Assembly: GCF_021389955.1 (NCBI RefSeq)
Contig: NZ_CP089980.1
Coordinates: 6,195,001-6,259,000, forward strand
Direction: 5' to 3'
Length of the DNA stretch: 64,000 nucleotides
Source of the DNA: Fulvivirga maritima
GTDB taxonomy: Bacteria > Bacteroidota > Bacteroidia > Cytophagales > Cyclobacteriaceae
Part shown: one piece after another, positions 1 through 8,890 of the stretch
Layout of the letters: every line of letters starts with the position of its first letter
Numbering within the stretch: the stretch's first letter is position 1
Notes under the pieces: model-generated
Seen by the model: only the letters and a program-made list of their open reading frames with translations
What the model was told of the DNA's origin: nothing
Databases searched by the model: none
Translations under genes and position numbers: made by a program

Positions 1-492
1 AAATGGACCTCCTCCTATTTTTTCATTTTCAGAAAGGTATTTCTGAAGGTCATGAGCGGTTTCTATTTTTTCTATTTTCGCAAATAGAGGCTCAAGAGGC
101 TTTACCCCCACTTGCTCAGCCAGAGATGAATCCATACCAACGGTATAAAAATCAATGGCTTTTTTCTGATCTGTACCTTCTTTGTACTCACCACCCGCAG
201 ACTTAAGCACGTTAAGCACTGTTTCGTTGGTCATTTCTCTCAACTCATTAAAACTACCCCAACGCCCCTGGTCTCCTGGAATCTCTGTTTCTTCTATCCA
301 TTTACCATTGGCATACAAGAAAAAATCATCTGCCGGTCTCACGGTAGAATCGATATAAGCCGTGTTTATGCCTATTACTTCTTCTTCGGTTGCTCCCTCA
401 TCTGTGCCTTTTTCTACTTTGTTACAAGACACTGCCAACACCATACCTAACATGGTTATTGGCACAAAAGACTTAAAAAATTTAAAATGCAT
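1..492 (-). CDS. M13 family metallopeptidase lipoprotein (N-terminal part, cut by window edge)
   Basis: The reading frame opens with ATG at 492 and runs off the left edge without a stop, giving 164 residues. The N-terminus is a lipoprotein signal ending in a lipobox with Cys23 (LAVSC). It is followed by VRPADDFFLYANGKWIE and NELREMTN-like segments, typical of the N-terminal domain of neprilysin/PepO (M13) zinc endopeptidases. The catalytic HExxH lies outside the window and cannot be checked. By family, it would cleave peptides at the cell envelope. It is divergent from the next gene, with about 150 bp between them. Confidence 0.85.
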   Translation of the reverse strand, partial: MHFKFFKSFVPITMLGMVLAVSCNKVEKGTDEGATEEEVIGINTAYIDSTVRPADDFFLYANGKWIEETEIPGDQGRWGSFNELREMTNETVLNVLKSAGGEYKEGTDQKKAIDFYTVGMDSSLAEQVGVKPLEPLFAKIEKIETAHDLQKYLSENEKIGGGPF

Positions 493-643
493 ACTGTGTA
501 TTTTTTATTTCTAATTACTAAGTTCTAATAGAAGCTCATCTTTTCAGAGCTTTATTATGTTAGCGGTATATTCAATATACTTATAGCAGAGGAACTTATC
601 TATAAAACATGCGTTTTTCAAATAAAACAAAGTAATAAAAACT

Positions 644-1111
644 ATGGCAAGAGCATCATCAGACCTAATAGTCGCCATAAAGAATACGGCCTCAAAACTC
701 GAACAAAGTGCTATTTATCAATGGGGACATATGGGCAGCTGCAATTGTGGATTTTTAGCTCAGGAGCTCACCCGGCTTTCTAAAAGTGAGATCCATAGCC
801 GTGCCATGCAAAAATATGGCGACTGGAATGAACAGCTTAATGACTACTGCCCTACCAGCGGCCTGCTTATGGATGATCTCATTTCTGAAATGCTCCATTA
901 TGGGCTCGATACCGATGACCTAAAACATCTTGAAAAGCTCAGCAGCCCCAAAGTGTTGAACTACCTACCGAAAGGCACCTATCTAAAGCACAACGTAAAG
1001 CAAGATGTAATTATGTATTTACGTGCCTGGGCTAACCAGCTGGAAGACGAACTGCTATCACGAATAAAAATATCTGAGCTAAACCAAAGGCCAATTGAAC
1101 AGAATGTGTGA
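644..1111 (+). CDS. Conserved hypothetical protein, 155 aa
   Basis: This is a soluble protein of 155 residues with no signal peptide or membrane segment. A GSCNCG motif near residue 32 and a single later Cys (DYCPTSG) could bind metal, but this is only suggestive. The remainder is mixed and probably helical. The reading frame is clean and the base composition matches the neighbours. The next gene starts 30 bp downstream in the same direction, so the two may be co-transcribed. I do not recognise a functional family. Confidence 0.65.
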   Translation: MARASSDLIVAIKNTASKLEQSAIYQWGHMGSCNCGFLAQELTRLSKSEIHSRAMQKYGDWNEQLNDYCPTSGLLMDDLISEMLHYGLDTDDLKHLEKLSSPKVLNYLPKGTYLKHNVKQDVIMYLRAWANQLEDELLSRIKISELNQRPIEQNV

Positions 1112-1141
1112 TATTAGAGTCTGTTACTCAATTTTCAATAC

Positions 1142-1387
1142 ATGCAGAACGTAGTTCACAACTATTATAAAAGACAATTTGATGATTTCACTGTGCTGGT
1201 ACAGGTTAATCCTGTTACTTATAAAGGCATGGAGCTGACTATTCATAAAAATGGTGAAATTGAAAAAAGGAAAATGGAGTTTGACGAAGAGATTTATGAT
1301 GACCTGGCAGCCGATGAATTCCAAGAGTCTAGTTCTCTGGAGTTTAACCTTTATTTAAAAGGCCTGGTGAAGGGTGGGGAAAAATAA
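1142..1387 (+). CDS. Small conserved hypothetical protein, 81 aa
   Basis: A short soluble acidic protein with no signal peptide. It has a predicted beta-strand pattern in the first half (DFTVLVQVNPVTYKG, then MELTIHKNGEIEKRK) and an acidic helical second half. It lies 30 bp after the preceding gene and 57 bp before the SRP RNA. An overlapping frame on the other strand is AT-rich and has no recognisable features, so this strand is preferred. Function unknown. Confidence 0.55.
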   Translation: MQNVVHNYYKRQFDDFTVLVQVNPVTYKGMELTIHKNGEIEKRKMEFDEEIYDDLAADEFQESSSLEFNLYLKGLVKGGEK

Positions 1388-1408
1388 TTTAAAGAAAATG
1401 CCTCAAGG

Positions 1409-1440
1409 TTTTAACATTTAAGGAAAACCTTATACATTTG
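1409..1440 (+). promoter_or_regulatory. Bacteroidota-type promoter of the SRP RNA
   Basis: TTTT at 1409-1412, a 20-base spacer, then TACATTTG at 1433-1440. This fits the Bacteroidota consensus TTTG-N19-21-TAnnTTTG with one mismatch. The -7 box ends five bases before the first paired base of the SRP RNA at 1445, where transcription should begin. Confidence 0.6.
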
Positions 1441-1444
1441 CAGT

Positions 1445-1535
1445 GGCAAATCAGTACGACCAGCTCCTGCTGAACTCCCCCAGGACCGGAAGGTAGCAAG
1501 GGTAGGCGGTTGTAGCGGTGCGATACTTGATTTGC
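1445..1535 (+). ncRNA. ffs: Signal recognition particle RNA (small bacterial type, 4.5S)
   Basis: The 91-base segment folds into the single long hairpin of the bacterial SRP RNA. The outer helix pairs GGCAAATCA (1445-1453) with TGATTTGCC (1527-1535). The conserved apical domain, with its GGAAG tetraloop region and asymmetric AGCA internal loop, is visible around 1485-1500. A T-rich run directly after the closing helix can act as the terminator. The RNA binds Ffh and targets membrane and secreted proteins co-translationally. Confidence 0.95.
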
Positions 1536-1602
1536 CTTTTTTGTTTCTGCAGTTTGTATTTAGAAAAAATATAACTCAACGTATCATTTATAATATACCC
1601 CT

Positions 1603-2259
1603 ATGAAATTCTTTATTGATACCGCTAATTTAAAAGACATCCAAGAAGCATATGACCTTGGAGTTTTGGATGGTGTAACTACCAACCCTTCTTTAATGGC
1701 TAAAGAGGGAATTAAAGGCGATGAAAACGTAAAAGCTCACTATAAAGCTATCTGTGATATTGTAGATAACAATGTAAGTGCTGAGGTGATAGCTACTGAC
1801 TTTGAAAGCATGATCAAAGAAGGTGAAGAGCTAGCTAAGATAGATGACAAGATCGTAGTGAAAATACCTATGATCAAAGATGGCGTGAAAGCCATAAAAT
1901 ATTTGACTTCTCAGGAAATCAGAACTAACTGTACTTTGATATTCTCTCCTGGTCAGGCACTTTTAGCTGCTAAAGCCGGAGCTAGTTATGTATCTCCATT
2001 CATTGGTAGATTAGATGACATCGCTATTGATGGATTAGCTTTAATAGAGCAAATTGTAAACATCTATGATAACTATGGTTTCTCTACTGAAGTATTAGCT
2101 GCTAGTGTAAGACACACAATGCACCTTATTCAGTGTGCTGAAATCGGCGCTGATGTAGCTACTTGTCCTTTAAATGTGATCACTAGCTTATTAAACCACC
2201 CATTAACTGATAGTGGTTTAGAAAAATTCTTAGCTGATCATAAAAAAGCAAACAGTTAA
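1603..2259 (+). CDS. fsa: Transaldolase-like fructose-6-phosphate aldolase
   Basis: 218 residues, the length of the short transaldolase/FSA subfamily. It begins with the family signature [10 protein letters not shown] and carries TTNPSL near residue 26. The Schiff-base lysine is expected at Lys87 in VVKIPM, and the later CTLIFSP and YVSPFIGR motifs of the barrel are present. It is a cytosolic class I aldolase fold. By family it is either transaldolase (pentose phosphate pathway) or fructose-6-phosphate aldolase, and the sequence alone does not settle which. An FtsE-like gene follows 15 bp downstream, so the two may share a transcript. Confidence 0.9.
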   Translation: MKFFIDTANLKDIQEAYDLGVLDGVTTNPSLMAKEGIKGDENVKAHYKAICDIVDNNVSAEVIATDFESMIKEGEELAKIDDKIVVKIPMIKDGVKAIKYLTSQEIRTNCTLIFSPGQALLAAKAGASYVSPFIGRLDDIAIDGLALIEQIVNIYDNYGFSTEVLAASVRHTMHLIQCAEIGADVATCPLNVITSLLNHPLTDSGLEKFLADHKKANS

Positions 2260-2274
2260 TAAAATATAATCGAG

Positions 2275-2988
2275 ATGTCTTTCTCCTCTGACCCTGTAGT
2301 ACGAATAAAAGATGCCTCCATTTTTCAGGATGACAAAACTGTTCTGAATGATGTAAATTTCGAAATCGAAAAAGGCGAATTTGTATTCCTTATTGGCAGA
2401 ACTGGAGGCGGTAAGACATCTCTTCTTAAAACTTTATATGCTGACCTGGATCTGCGCTTAGGAGAAATAAACGTAGCCGGCTATAATATTGGCAATATAA
2501 AGAAAAACGAAATCCCCCTTCTAAGAAGAAAACTGGGTATTATATTCCAGGATTTTCAATTATTCCCTGATCGTACTGTAGCTGAGAACCTCACCTTTGT
2601 AATGAAAGCTACAGGCTGGAAAGAGAACTCTAAAATGAAAGCTCGCCAAACTGAAGTGCTTATGCAAGTAGGTTTAGGTTCTGTAGCTTCAAAAATGCCG
2701 CATCAGCTTTCTGGTGGTGAACAGCAAAGAGTAGTAATAGCACGAGCTTTGCTTAATGAGCCTGTTATATTATTGGCAGATGAGCCTACCGGTAACCTTG
2801 ACCCGGAAGTATCTCAAGGTATCTTCAAACTATTTCAGGATATTAATAAAAGCGGTACAGCGGTACTTATGGCTACTCATGATCATACACTGGTAAAGAA
2901 TTACCCTGCCAGAGTGCTTAAATGTGATAGTGGAAAGGTGCTGGATTCTAAACTGGAAAGTTTTGAGCTAAGCGCGAAATACTTCTAA
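2275..2988 (+). CDS. ftsE: ABC transporter ATP-binding protein, FtsE-like
   Basis: 237 residues with a complete ABC ATPase core. The Walker A is GRTGGGKTS (about residues 42-50), the Q-loop is in IIFQDFQLFPDRTV, the signature is LSGGEQQRV, the Walker B is ILLADEPTGNLD, and the switch His is in MATHDH. The FQDFQLFPDRTV stretch is typical of FtsE, which with the membrane protein FtsX controls peptidoglycan hydrolases at division. No FtsX gene is adjacent; the next gene is convergent and 3 bp away. Assignment to FtsE rather than another small ABC exporter ATPase is by similarity of motifs. Confidence 0.85.
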   Translation: MSFSSDPVVRIKDASIFQDDKTVLNDVNFEIEKGEFVFLIGRTGGGKTSLLKTLYADLDLRLGEINVAGYNIGNIKKNEIPLLRRKLGIIFQDFQLFPDRTVAENLTFVMKATGWKENSKMKARQTEVLMQVGLGSVASKMPHQLSGGEQQRVVIARALLNEPVILLADEPTGNLDPEVSQGIFKLFQDINKSGTAVLMATHDHTLVKNYPARVLKCDSGKVLDSKLESFELSAKYF

Positions 2989-2991
2989 TAG

Positions 2992-3525
2992 CTAAGCATT
3001 CTTAGCTTCATCATCCTCTTTTTTTGATTCTTTTACCTGATCTAACTTTTCTAGTTGGCTATTCAGAATATCTACCCTTACCAGTAAGTTGAGAATTAAG
3101 GCATCTACCACTTTTTTGCTTGGGTTTTGCATGAGCTCTTCTTTGAGCACTTCATACATAGCATCCAGCTTCTGTAGGTCTTGTTCAAAATCAGCATCTA
3201 CATTAGCCGATTCAGACTCAAAATCATATATAAGGCCTTTTTTCTCTGATATCTCCTGAAAGTAAAAAGACTCAACAGACTTAAACTCTTTCGCTAAAGA
3301 ATTATCAGCTACTAGCTGGGGCTGATCTACCGTTTCCAGTCTTAAAAATAAATATACAGAAGACAAAAAGAATACTACCGCAGCAGCTTTCCATAGCCAC
3401 TGGTAACTTGTTCTCTTTTTCTCTGGCAAATGCGTTTCTATACCAGCCCATACTTTTTGAGAGGGTTCCTGATCATCAAACTGATCTCTATTGTCTTTTA
3501 TGAAATCTTCCAGCTTATCTTTCAT
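2992..3525 (-). CDS. Membrane-anchored partner of the ECF sigma factor (putative anti-sigma factor)
   Basis: 177 residues. The N-terminal part is acidic and cytoplasmic (about 1-42). One membrane segment follows at about 45-63 (WLWKAAAVVFFLSSVYLFL), then a charged, helical, coiled-coil-like domain to the end. It overlaps the sigma factor gene upstream by 11 bases, so the two are translationally coupled. That layout matches anti-sigma factors, but no zinc-binding anti-sigma motif is visible, so the role is inferred from context and topology. Confidence 0.65.
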   Translation of the reverse strand: MKDKLEDFIKDNRDQFDDQEPSQKVWAGIETHLPEKKRTSYQWLWKAAAVVFFLSSVYLFLRLETVDQPQLVADNSLAKEFKSVESFYFQEISEKKGLIYDFESESANVDADFEQDLQKLDAMYEVLKEELMQNPSKKVVDALILNLLVRVDILNSQLEKLDQVKESKKEDDEAKNA

Positions 3526-4075
3526 AACTCATTTCCTCCGATAAAATCTGTTTCAATTTGGCCTTAGCTCTGTTCAATTGTGATTTAGAAGTAGACTCTG
3601 ATATTTTTAATATATCTGATATCTCACTATGATCGTAACCTTCCAGCAAGTATAAAGAAAAAACCACTCTATAGCCATCAGGTAATTTGCGCATGGCCTC
3701 TTTTATTAAGTCTACCTGATAGTTAATGGCATCTGACTGTCCCCCCTTTTCTTCTACTTCATATTCTTTATCACTATCCAATTCATCGAACTCCAGCTTT
3801 CGCTTTTGAATAAAATTGATGGATTTATTAATAACAATCCGTTTGAGCCAGGCACCAAAGGTAGAATCTCCCTTATAACCACTTAAACCATTAAAAGCAC
3901 TCACAAAAGCATCTTGAAGCACATCCTCAGCATCATTTCTATCATTTACCATTCTCAGACAAACATTAAACATGGCTTTAGAGTATAATTGGTACAACTG
4001 CCCATAGGCCTGGCGGTTTCCTGCCAGACAACTCTTTATAATGCTCTCATGTATGTTCTTAATTGGTTTAGTCAA
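3515..4075 (-). CDS. RNA polymerase ECF sigma factor (sigma-70 family)
   Basis: 186 residues with both ECF domains. Region 2 spans about residues 20-90, with YSKAMFNVCLRMVNDRNDAEDVLQDAF and TFGAWLKRIVINKSINF. Region 4 spans about 125-180, with LPDGYRVVFSLYLLEGYDHSEI and the helix-turn-helix ending NRAKAKLKQIL. It directs transcription of a regulon not visible here. The downstream gene, overlapping by 11 bases, encodes a one-pass membrane protein that is probably its regulator. Confidence 0.92.
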   Translation of the reverse strand: MTKPIKNIHESIIKSCLAGNRQAYGQLYQLYSKAMFNVCLRMVNDRNDAEDVLQDAFVSAFNGLSGYKGDSTFGAWLKRIVINKSINFIQKRKLEFDELDSDKEYEVEEKGGQSDAINYQVDLIKEAMRKLPDGYRVVFSLYLLEGYDHSEISDILKISESTSKSQLNRAKAKLKQILSEEMSYER

Positions 4076-4142
4076 TGCTTATCATTCTTACTTAGAAAGA
4101 CTGCCGAAAAAACTATAAGTTGCATCAGCCCTGAGAAATTTA

Positions 4143-4180
4143 ACAAAAAAAAGCCGGATGTTCAGTTAGAACACCCGGCC
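4143..4180 (-). terminator. Intrinsic terminator after the GH3 gene
   Basis: On the minus strand a hairpin with 11-base arms (4169-4179 pairing with 4153-4163, near-perfect) is followed directly by eight T. It lies 25 bases beyond the stop of the GH3 gene and would end the PUL transcript before the sigma factor gene. Confidence 0.85.
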
Positions 4181-4204
4181 TTCCCATTTATAAACATTTA
4201 ACAA

Positions 4205-6520
4205 CTATTCACTTAAGTGTATTTTCACTTTGGCATCATCTATCATTAACTCAAAATCTCCGGCCTCTAGTAACTTCTTACCATCTCTTCCAAAGTAACT
4301 CAAATCTGCTTCAGGCGAAAGGGTGAAATCCACTGTTTTTGACTCGCCTGGTTTAAGGCTGATTTTCTCAAATCTTCTCAACCTTTTTACATCAGGTGTA
4401 ACGCTGCTGGCAAACAAATCACTACTGAAAAGATGAACTACTTCTTTACCTTCTACTTTACCAGTATTTTTCACAGTAACGGATACTTTTATAGCCTCTC
4501 CTTTTTTATAAGAAGCTTTATCTGTTTTCAGGTTTGAATATTCGAAAGTAGTATAGCTTAGTCCGTGACCAAATTCGAACTGAGGGTTATAATCTGCTTC
4601 GTAGTTATAAACACCTTCAGCCTTTTTCTGCTCCTCAGAAGGCTTATGGATATATGAAATAGTAGCATTAGGATATCTTGGGTAAGTATAAGGCAGCTTA
4701 CCAGAAGGGTTCACATCTCCTAAAAGGATATCAACCAAAGCCTCTCCACCGTGATTACCAGGCAGGTAAGCCTGCACAATGGCATTCATTTGTTGTTCAA
4801 ATCGGCTGATGACTCTTGGCCTACCTTCGTTTAAAACTAATACGATTGGTTTGCCAGTAGCGGCCAGTTTTTTAGCCAACTCAGTCTGGTTTTCTGAAAT
4901 ATAAAGATCATTAAGATCACCAGGCTTTTCAGTGTAAGTATTTTCTCCCAGACAAAGGATTATCACATCAGCCTGAGCCGCGCTTTTTACCGCTTCTTCC
5001 ATTTGATCTGCCTCATCTTCATAATATTTACCACCTTCTGTGTAGCTCACGCCTGGCACAAAAGTGACATTCTTTTCACCCATTTTATTTTTTAGGGCCT
5101 CCACTATGGTATTATAGTCACCGGCAAATTCAGGCACTCTGTCTCCTTGCCAAGAGTAAGTCCAGGCTCCATTGAGCGTTCTCATGCTATTAGCATTAGG
5201 ACCTGTAACTAATACTTTTGCAGATTTATCTAGCGGAAGTAAATCATCCGTATTTTTCAATAAAGTGATAGACTCAGCGGCCATTTGGTAAGCTGCTTTA
5301 CCAAACTCATCACTACCAAATTTAGGATAGTCTTTATAGTTAGTGGTAGGCGCTTCAAACAAGTTAAGAGCAAACTTCACTCTTAGAACTCTTCTTACCG
5401 CATCATCAATTCTCTCCATGCTCACCTTTCCTTCTTTCACTAAAGCTACCAGATCATTGCAAAATGGCTCATATTGGTAAGGAATCATAGACATATCGAT
5501 ACCTGCATTAATAGCCAGCATCACCGCATCTTTATTCGTTTCTGCTATTCTGTCTCTTCTCTGCAAGTTTTCAATATCAGCCCAGTCTGTTACTACCAGA
5601 CCTTTAAAGCCTAACTCTTCTTTTAAAAGCTTAGTTAACAACTCATAGTTAGCATGTACTGGCACACCGTTAATGATACCAGAGTTAATCATAATAGTAT
5701 GTGCTCCTGCTTCAATTGCTGCCTTAAATGATGGTAAATGATATTCTCTTAAAGCGTCTTCAGGGATATAGCCAGGAGTTCTGTCTTTACCTGAAATAGT
5801 AGCATGGTAGCCCAGGAAATGCTTCAGACATGAAGCAATATGCTCAGGATCACCAACTGTATTGTTTTCGCCCTCATATCCGTTAATCATTTCTACACCC
5901 AGTTGAGTACATAAATATGGATCTTCACCAAAAGACTCCCACATACGTGAAAATCTGGGCTCTAAACCTAAATCAAGTACAGGAGAGAAAGTCCAAGGAA
6001 TGGAGCTGGCTCTGGTTTCATAAGCAGTTATTTCAGCTCCTTTTCTCACCAAGTCTCTGTTTCTGCTAGCTCCCTGAGCAATTTGCTGAGGGAACATAGT
6101 AGCGCCGGCAGTGTAAGTAGCTCCGTGAATTTCATCTACTCCATAAAGAATAGGGATTTTCAGACGAGTATCCTTCATGGCTACTTTCTGAATATCTCTA
6201 ATAATCTCATACCAACGTTTTGGTGTTAGCGCCTTGTTATTAGCGGTATTGAGTACAGATCCTATTTTATAATCTACAAGAGCCTTTTTCAATGCTTCCT
6301 TATCTAGCTCTACAGGATCATAGCTGGAATAAATATTTTCTCCTTTACCCACCACATCAAGCGTAATTTGAGCCATTTGACCTACTTTTTCCTCTAAGGT
6401 CATTTTTTTAATAAGAGCTTCTATCTTTGCTTCATCATCTTTCTGAGCCCATGCCACCTGGCAAAAACCCGCTAGAAAAAGGAAAGCAATTGTCATTTTC
6501 ACGTTCATCCTTTTATTCAA
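4205..6520 (-). CDS. bglX: GH3 beta-glucosidase (BglX-like)
   Basis: 771 residues with a signal peptide (cleavage near AWAQ, residue 26). The GH3 barrel follows, then the C-terminal alpha/beta sandwich (about 420-640) and a fibronectin III-like domain (about 660-765). The KHFLGY segment lies at 233-238. The catalytic nucleophile is expected at Asp312 in VVTDWADIENL. No C-terminal sorting domain is present, so it probably works in the periplasm, removing glucose from beta-linked oligosaccharides imported by the SusC/SusD pair. It is the last gene of the PUL and begins just after the GH30 gene. Confidence 0.93.
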   Translation of the reverse strand: MNKRMNVKMTIAFLFLAGFCQVAWAQKDDEAKIEALIKKMTLEEKVGQMAQITLDVVGKGENIYSSYDPVELDKEALKKALVDYKIGSVLNTANNKALTPKRWYEIIRDIQKVAMKDTRLKIPILYGVDEIHGATYTAGATMFPQQIAQGASRNRDLVRKGAEITAYETRASSIPWTFSPVLDLGLEPRFSRMWESFGEDPYLCTQLGVEMINGYEGENNTVGDPEHIASCLKHFLGYHATISGKDRTPGYIPEDALREYHLPSFKAAIEAGAHTIMINSGIINGVPVHANYELLTKLLKEELGFKGLVVTDWADIENLQRRDRIAETNKDAVMLAINAGIDMSMIPYQYEPFCNDLVALVKEGKVSMERIDDAVRRVLRVKFALNLFEAPTTNYKDYPKFGSDEFGKAAYQMAAESITLLKNTDDLLPLDKSAKVLVTGPNANSMRTLNGAWTYSWQGDRVPEFAGDYNTIVEALKNKMGEKNVTFVPGVSYTEGGKYYEDEADQMEEAVKSAAQADVIILCLGENTYTEKPGDLNDLYISENQTELAKKLAATGKPIVLVLNEGRPRVISRFEQQMNAIVQAYLPGNHGGEALVDILLGDVNPSGKLPYTYPRYPNATISYIHKPSEEQKKAEGVYNYEADYNPQFEFGHGLSYTTFEYSNLKTDKASYKKGEAIKVSVTVKNTGKVEGKEVVHLFSSDLFASSVTPDVKRLRRFEKISLKPGESKTVDFTLSPEADLSYFGRDGKKLLEAGDFELMIDDAKVKIHLSE

Positions 6521-7945
6521 TTAAATTTTATAAACATATGTAGCCACGGCTCCTGCAGCCAGGCTGGTATCAAATCGATTCTTATTTATTTCTATGCTAA
6601 AGTCACGTTCTTCAGCATCATCATTTAGCACTATGAGTACTATATCATTGTTCTCATTTTTAAATGCCACATTGGGCAGGCCATCCACCTCATTGGAATA
6701 CACCCTAAAGGCTCCTGCTTTCACATACCTAGAGGCATGAGCTATAACATAATAGGCTGGGTTATTCAACACCTCACTATCAGCTATGGTAACTGCTCCC
6801 AGACAGCGGTCACATCCGCCTCGGTCTGTATGTGGCTCCAGCTCAGGATTAGAAGACAAATTCCACTCGAGAATAGTCTTACACCAGTTACGAGCACCAC
6901 CTATTACCACCTCTCTGGTATGCCATTTGAAATCGTTAGCAAAATCACCGGGGGCTCCTACCCACTGCTCTGTAAAATACAAATTCTTCTCAGGATAAGC
7001 CTTATGTAAAGAAGAAAGAGTATCTATATTACCATTATATAAGTGAAATGCTGCACCATCAATATATTTAGCAGCTTCCTGATCTTTATAGATAGTGACC
7101 GGATAATCAGGCCGATCAGCATTATGATCATAGGCTATGATTTTAGTAGTAATGCCATTCTTTTCAAAAGCCGGGCCGAGGTGATTTTTCACAAATTCGG
7201 CTTGCTGCTCAGCCGGCATAAACATACTGGGATTATTACCCGGATGAAGCGGCTCATTCTGCACAGTGATGGCATCTATGGTTATACCTTCAGCTTTCAT
7301 TGCCTGCAGATATTTCACAAGATATTTAGCATAAGCCTCATAATACTCAGGTTTAAGACTGCCTCCTCTGGTATCATGGTTATCTTTCATCCAGGCAGGT
7401 GCTGACCAGGGCGAGCCCATTATTTTCAGTTCAGGATTTATTTCCAAAACCTCCTTAAGTACCGGAATAAGATGAGCTCGATCATTATCTAGCGAAAAAC
7501 GATCAATTTCCAGATCCTCTTCACCTGCAGGTAAATCATTATAAGAAAAAGGTTGAGGATCAAGATCTGAAGCTCCTATGCTTATTCTTAAATAGTTTAC
7601 CCCTATTCCCAGGCTATCTGTGTCAAATAAATTGAGTAACAATTGCTTCCGGGCCAGGCTATCCATTTGAGATATGTGGCCGGCACTACCGCCAGTAAGC
7701 GTGTAGCCAAAGCCATCCATTTGCTGAAAAATACTATCCTCATTTATAGCAATAGTAATTAAAGCATCATCTAAGTGATCAGCCTTTTGTAATGAACCCA
7801 AGGCCAATAAGTTAGATTTATCCGGTGTAGTAAGCATGTAATTCAACTGCTCTACACCAGTAGTAGGCTTGCTTTGGTCACAACTAATTAATGTTGTTAA
7901 AAATAAAGCGCAAGCCAGTATTCCCCCTGATGTTTTTTTCAACAT
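6521..7945 (-). CDS. GH30 glycoside hydrolase lipoprotein (probable endo-beta-1,6-glucanase)
   Basis: The best start is the ATG at 7945, two bases after the preceding stop, because it gives a lipoprotein signal ending in LISC. The upstream in-frame ATG at 7990 would bury this signal. The GH30 barrel shows MGSPWSAPAWMK, the acid/base Glu in ITVQNEPLHP (residue 231 from this start) and the nucleophile Glu in LYFTEQWVG (residue 326). A C-terminal beta-sandwich follows. Family members from Bacteroidota and fungi often cleave beta-1,6-glucan; glucosylceramidase activity is also known in GH30. Surface or periplasmic location depends on lipoprotein export. Confidence 0.9.
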   Translation of the reverse strand: MLKKTSGGILACALFLTTLISCDQSKPTTGVEQLNYMLTTPDKSNLLALGSLQKADHLDDALITIAINEDSIFQQMDGFGYTLTGGSAGHISQMDSLARKQLLLNLFDTDSLGIGVNYLRISIGASDLDPQPFSYNDLPAGEEDLEIDRFSLDNDRAHLIPVLKEVLEINPELKIMGSPWSAPAWMKDNHDTRGGSLKPEYYEAYAKYLVKYLQAMKAEGITIDAITVQNEPLHPGNNPSMFMPAEQQAEFVKNHLGPAFEKNGITTKIIAYDHNADRPDYPVTIYKDQEAAKYIDGAAFHLYNGNIDTLSSLHKAYPEKNLYFTEQWVGAPGDFANDFKWHTREVVIGGARNWCKTILEWNLSSNPELEPHTDRGGCDRCLGAVTIADSEVLNNPAYYVIAHASRYVKAGAFRVYSNEVDGLPNVAFKNENNDIVLIVLNDDAEERDFSIEINKNRFDTSLAAGAVATYVYKI

Positions 7946-7949
7946 GAAA

Positions 7950-8861
7950 TTAACGTATAATAATTTTTTGAGTATAGGACTCATCAGCATCCGTAACTGT
8001 TATAAAGTACAAACCAGCCGCTAAAGACTCTTCTATCTCTATCTGCTCACGACCTTGTGGTACCTCCTGAGTAAACAGCACCTTGCCGGAATGATCTCGT
8101 AATGATATTTGCTTGTCTTCTACAGAATTAGTAAAACGCACATTTACCGCACCATCAGCAGGATTTGGATATATTGTATAATTTAAAGCTATATTATCTT
8201 CTACTCCTGTAGGCAAAGAAGCTCCTATATAGTTAAGCCTAATCCAGTTTACATTAAACAATGAAGTAATGGCTTTTAAACGGATGCGTTGAAAACCCTG
8301 AGACAGGTCTGCCACCGAACCATTTACGGTAACCCAAGCTTGCCAGTCATCTGTCTTCTCAAATGAAACACGGCTTATTTCGTTTTCCTGATCCTCCTCA
8401 TTTAGCGTAAATAGAGCTACGGTGCCACCTTCATCCTGAGATGATACTCTATACTCCACCTCGTAATATCCTTCTTCTTCTACATTTACAGCAAAATCAA
8501 GATAGTCTCCTGCATCAGTATATGATAAGTTAAGGCCTCCTCCTTCATCTTCAGCTTCTTCCCACTCAAAACCGTTATTCACAAAATAATCTTCCACTTC
8601 TATCTGACCGGGAACAGCCAAAGGCAACCGATCTCCGTCAAGAAAAATATCTATGGATAAGTCTGTAATTGCTGCCAATGTAACACCTTCTGTTGTTTGC
8701 AGATTAGTGCCGTTATAAGAAATCAAAATCTCATCTCCATAATGAATTTCCTCTGCCATATAAATATTTACCACCTGATGCGCCTCCTCACCGAGCTCTA
8801 CAGATTCTATTTCGGCCGACTCGCCATTGACCGTAGCAGTAAAACCGTGCGCTTCAGGCAT
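7950..8861 (-). CDS. C-terminal part of the GH5 enzyme: CBM6 module and T9SS type A sorting domain (frameshifted off)
   Basis: 303 residues from the first in-frame ATG, without a signal peptide. It begins in the middle of an Ig-like linker domain (MPEAHGFTATVNG). A CBM6-type module follows (about 85-210: PGQIEVEDYF to FNVNWIRLNYIG). It ends in a T9SS type A sorting domain (YPNPADGAVNV to YTQKIIIR). The frame is open upstream to an A8 tract at 8897-8904. Adding one A joins it exactly to the GH5 reading frame, giving one 918-residue protein. It is therefore most likely not an independent gene. If it is made separately it would lack an export signal. Confidence 0.75.
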   Translation of the reverse strand: MPEAHGFTATVNGESAEIESVELGEEAHQVVNIYMAEEIHYGDEILISYNGTNLQTTEGVTLAAITDLSIDIFLDGDRLPLAVPGQIEVEDYFVNNGFEWEEAEDEGGGLNLSYTDAGDYLDFAVNVEEEGYYEVEYRVSSQDEGGTVALFTLNEEDQENEISRVSFEKTDDWQAWVTVNGSVADLSQGFQRIRLKAITSLFNVNWIRLNYIGASLPTGVEDNIALNYTIYPNPADGAVNVRFTNSVEDKQISLRDHSGKVLFTQEVPQGREQIEIEESLAAGLYFITVTDADESYTQKIIIR

Positions 8862-8890
8862 TTCAACAAATGATTGATTAAAGATCAGGC

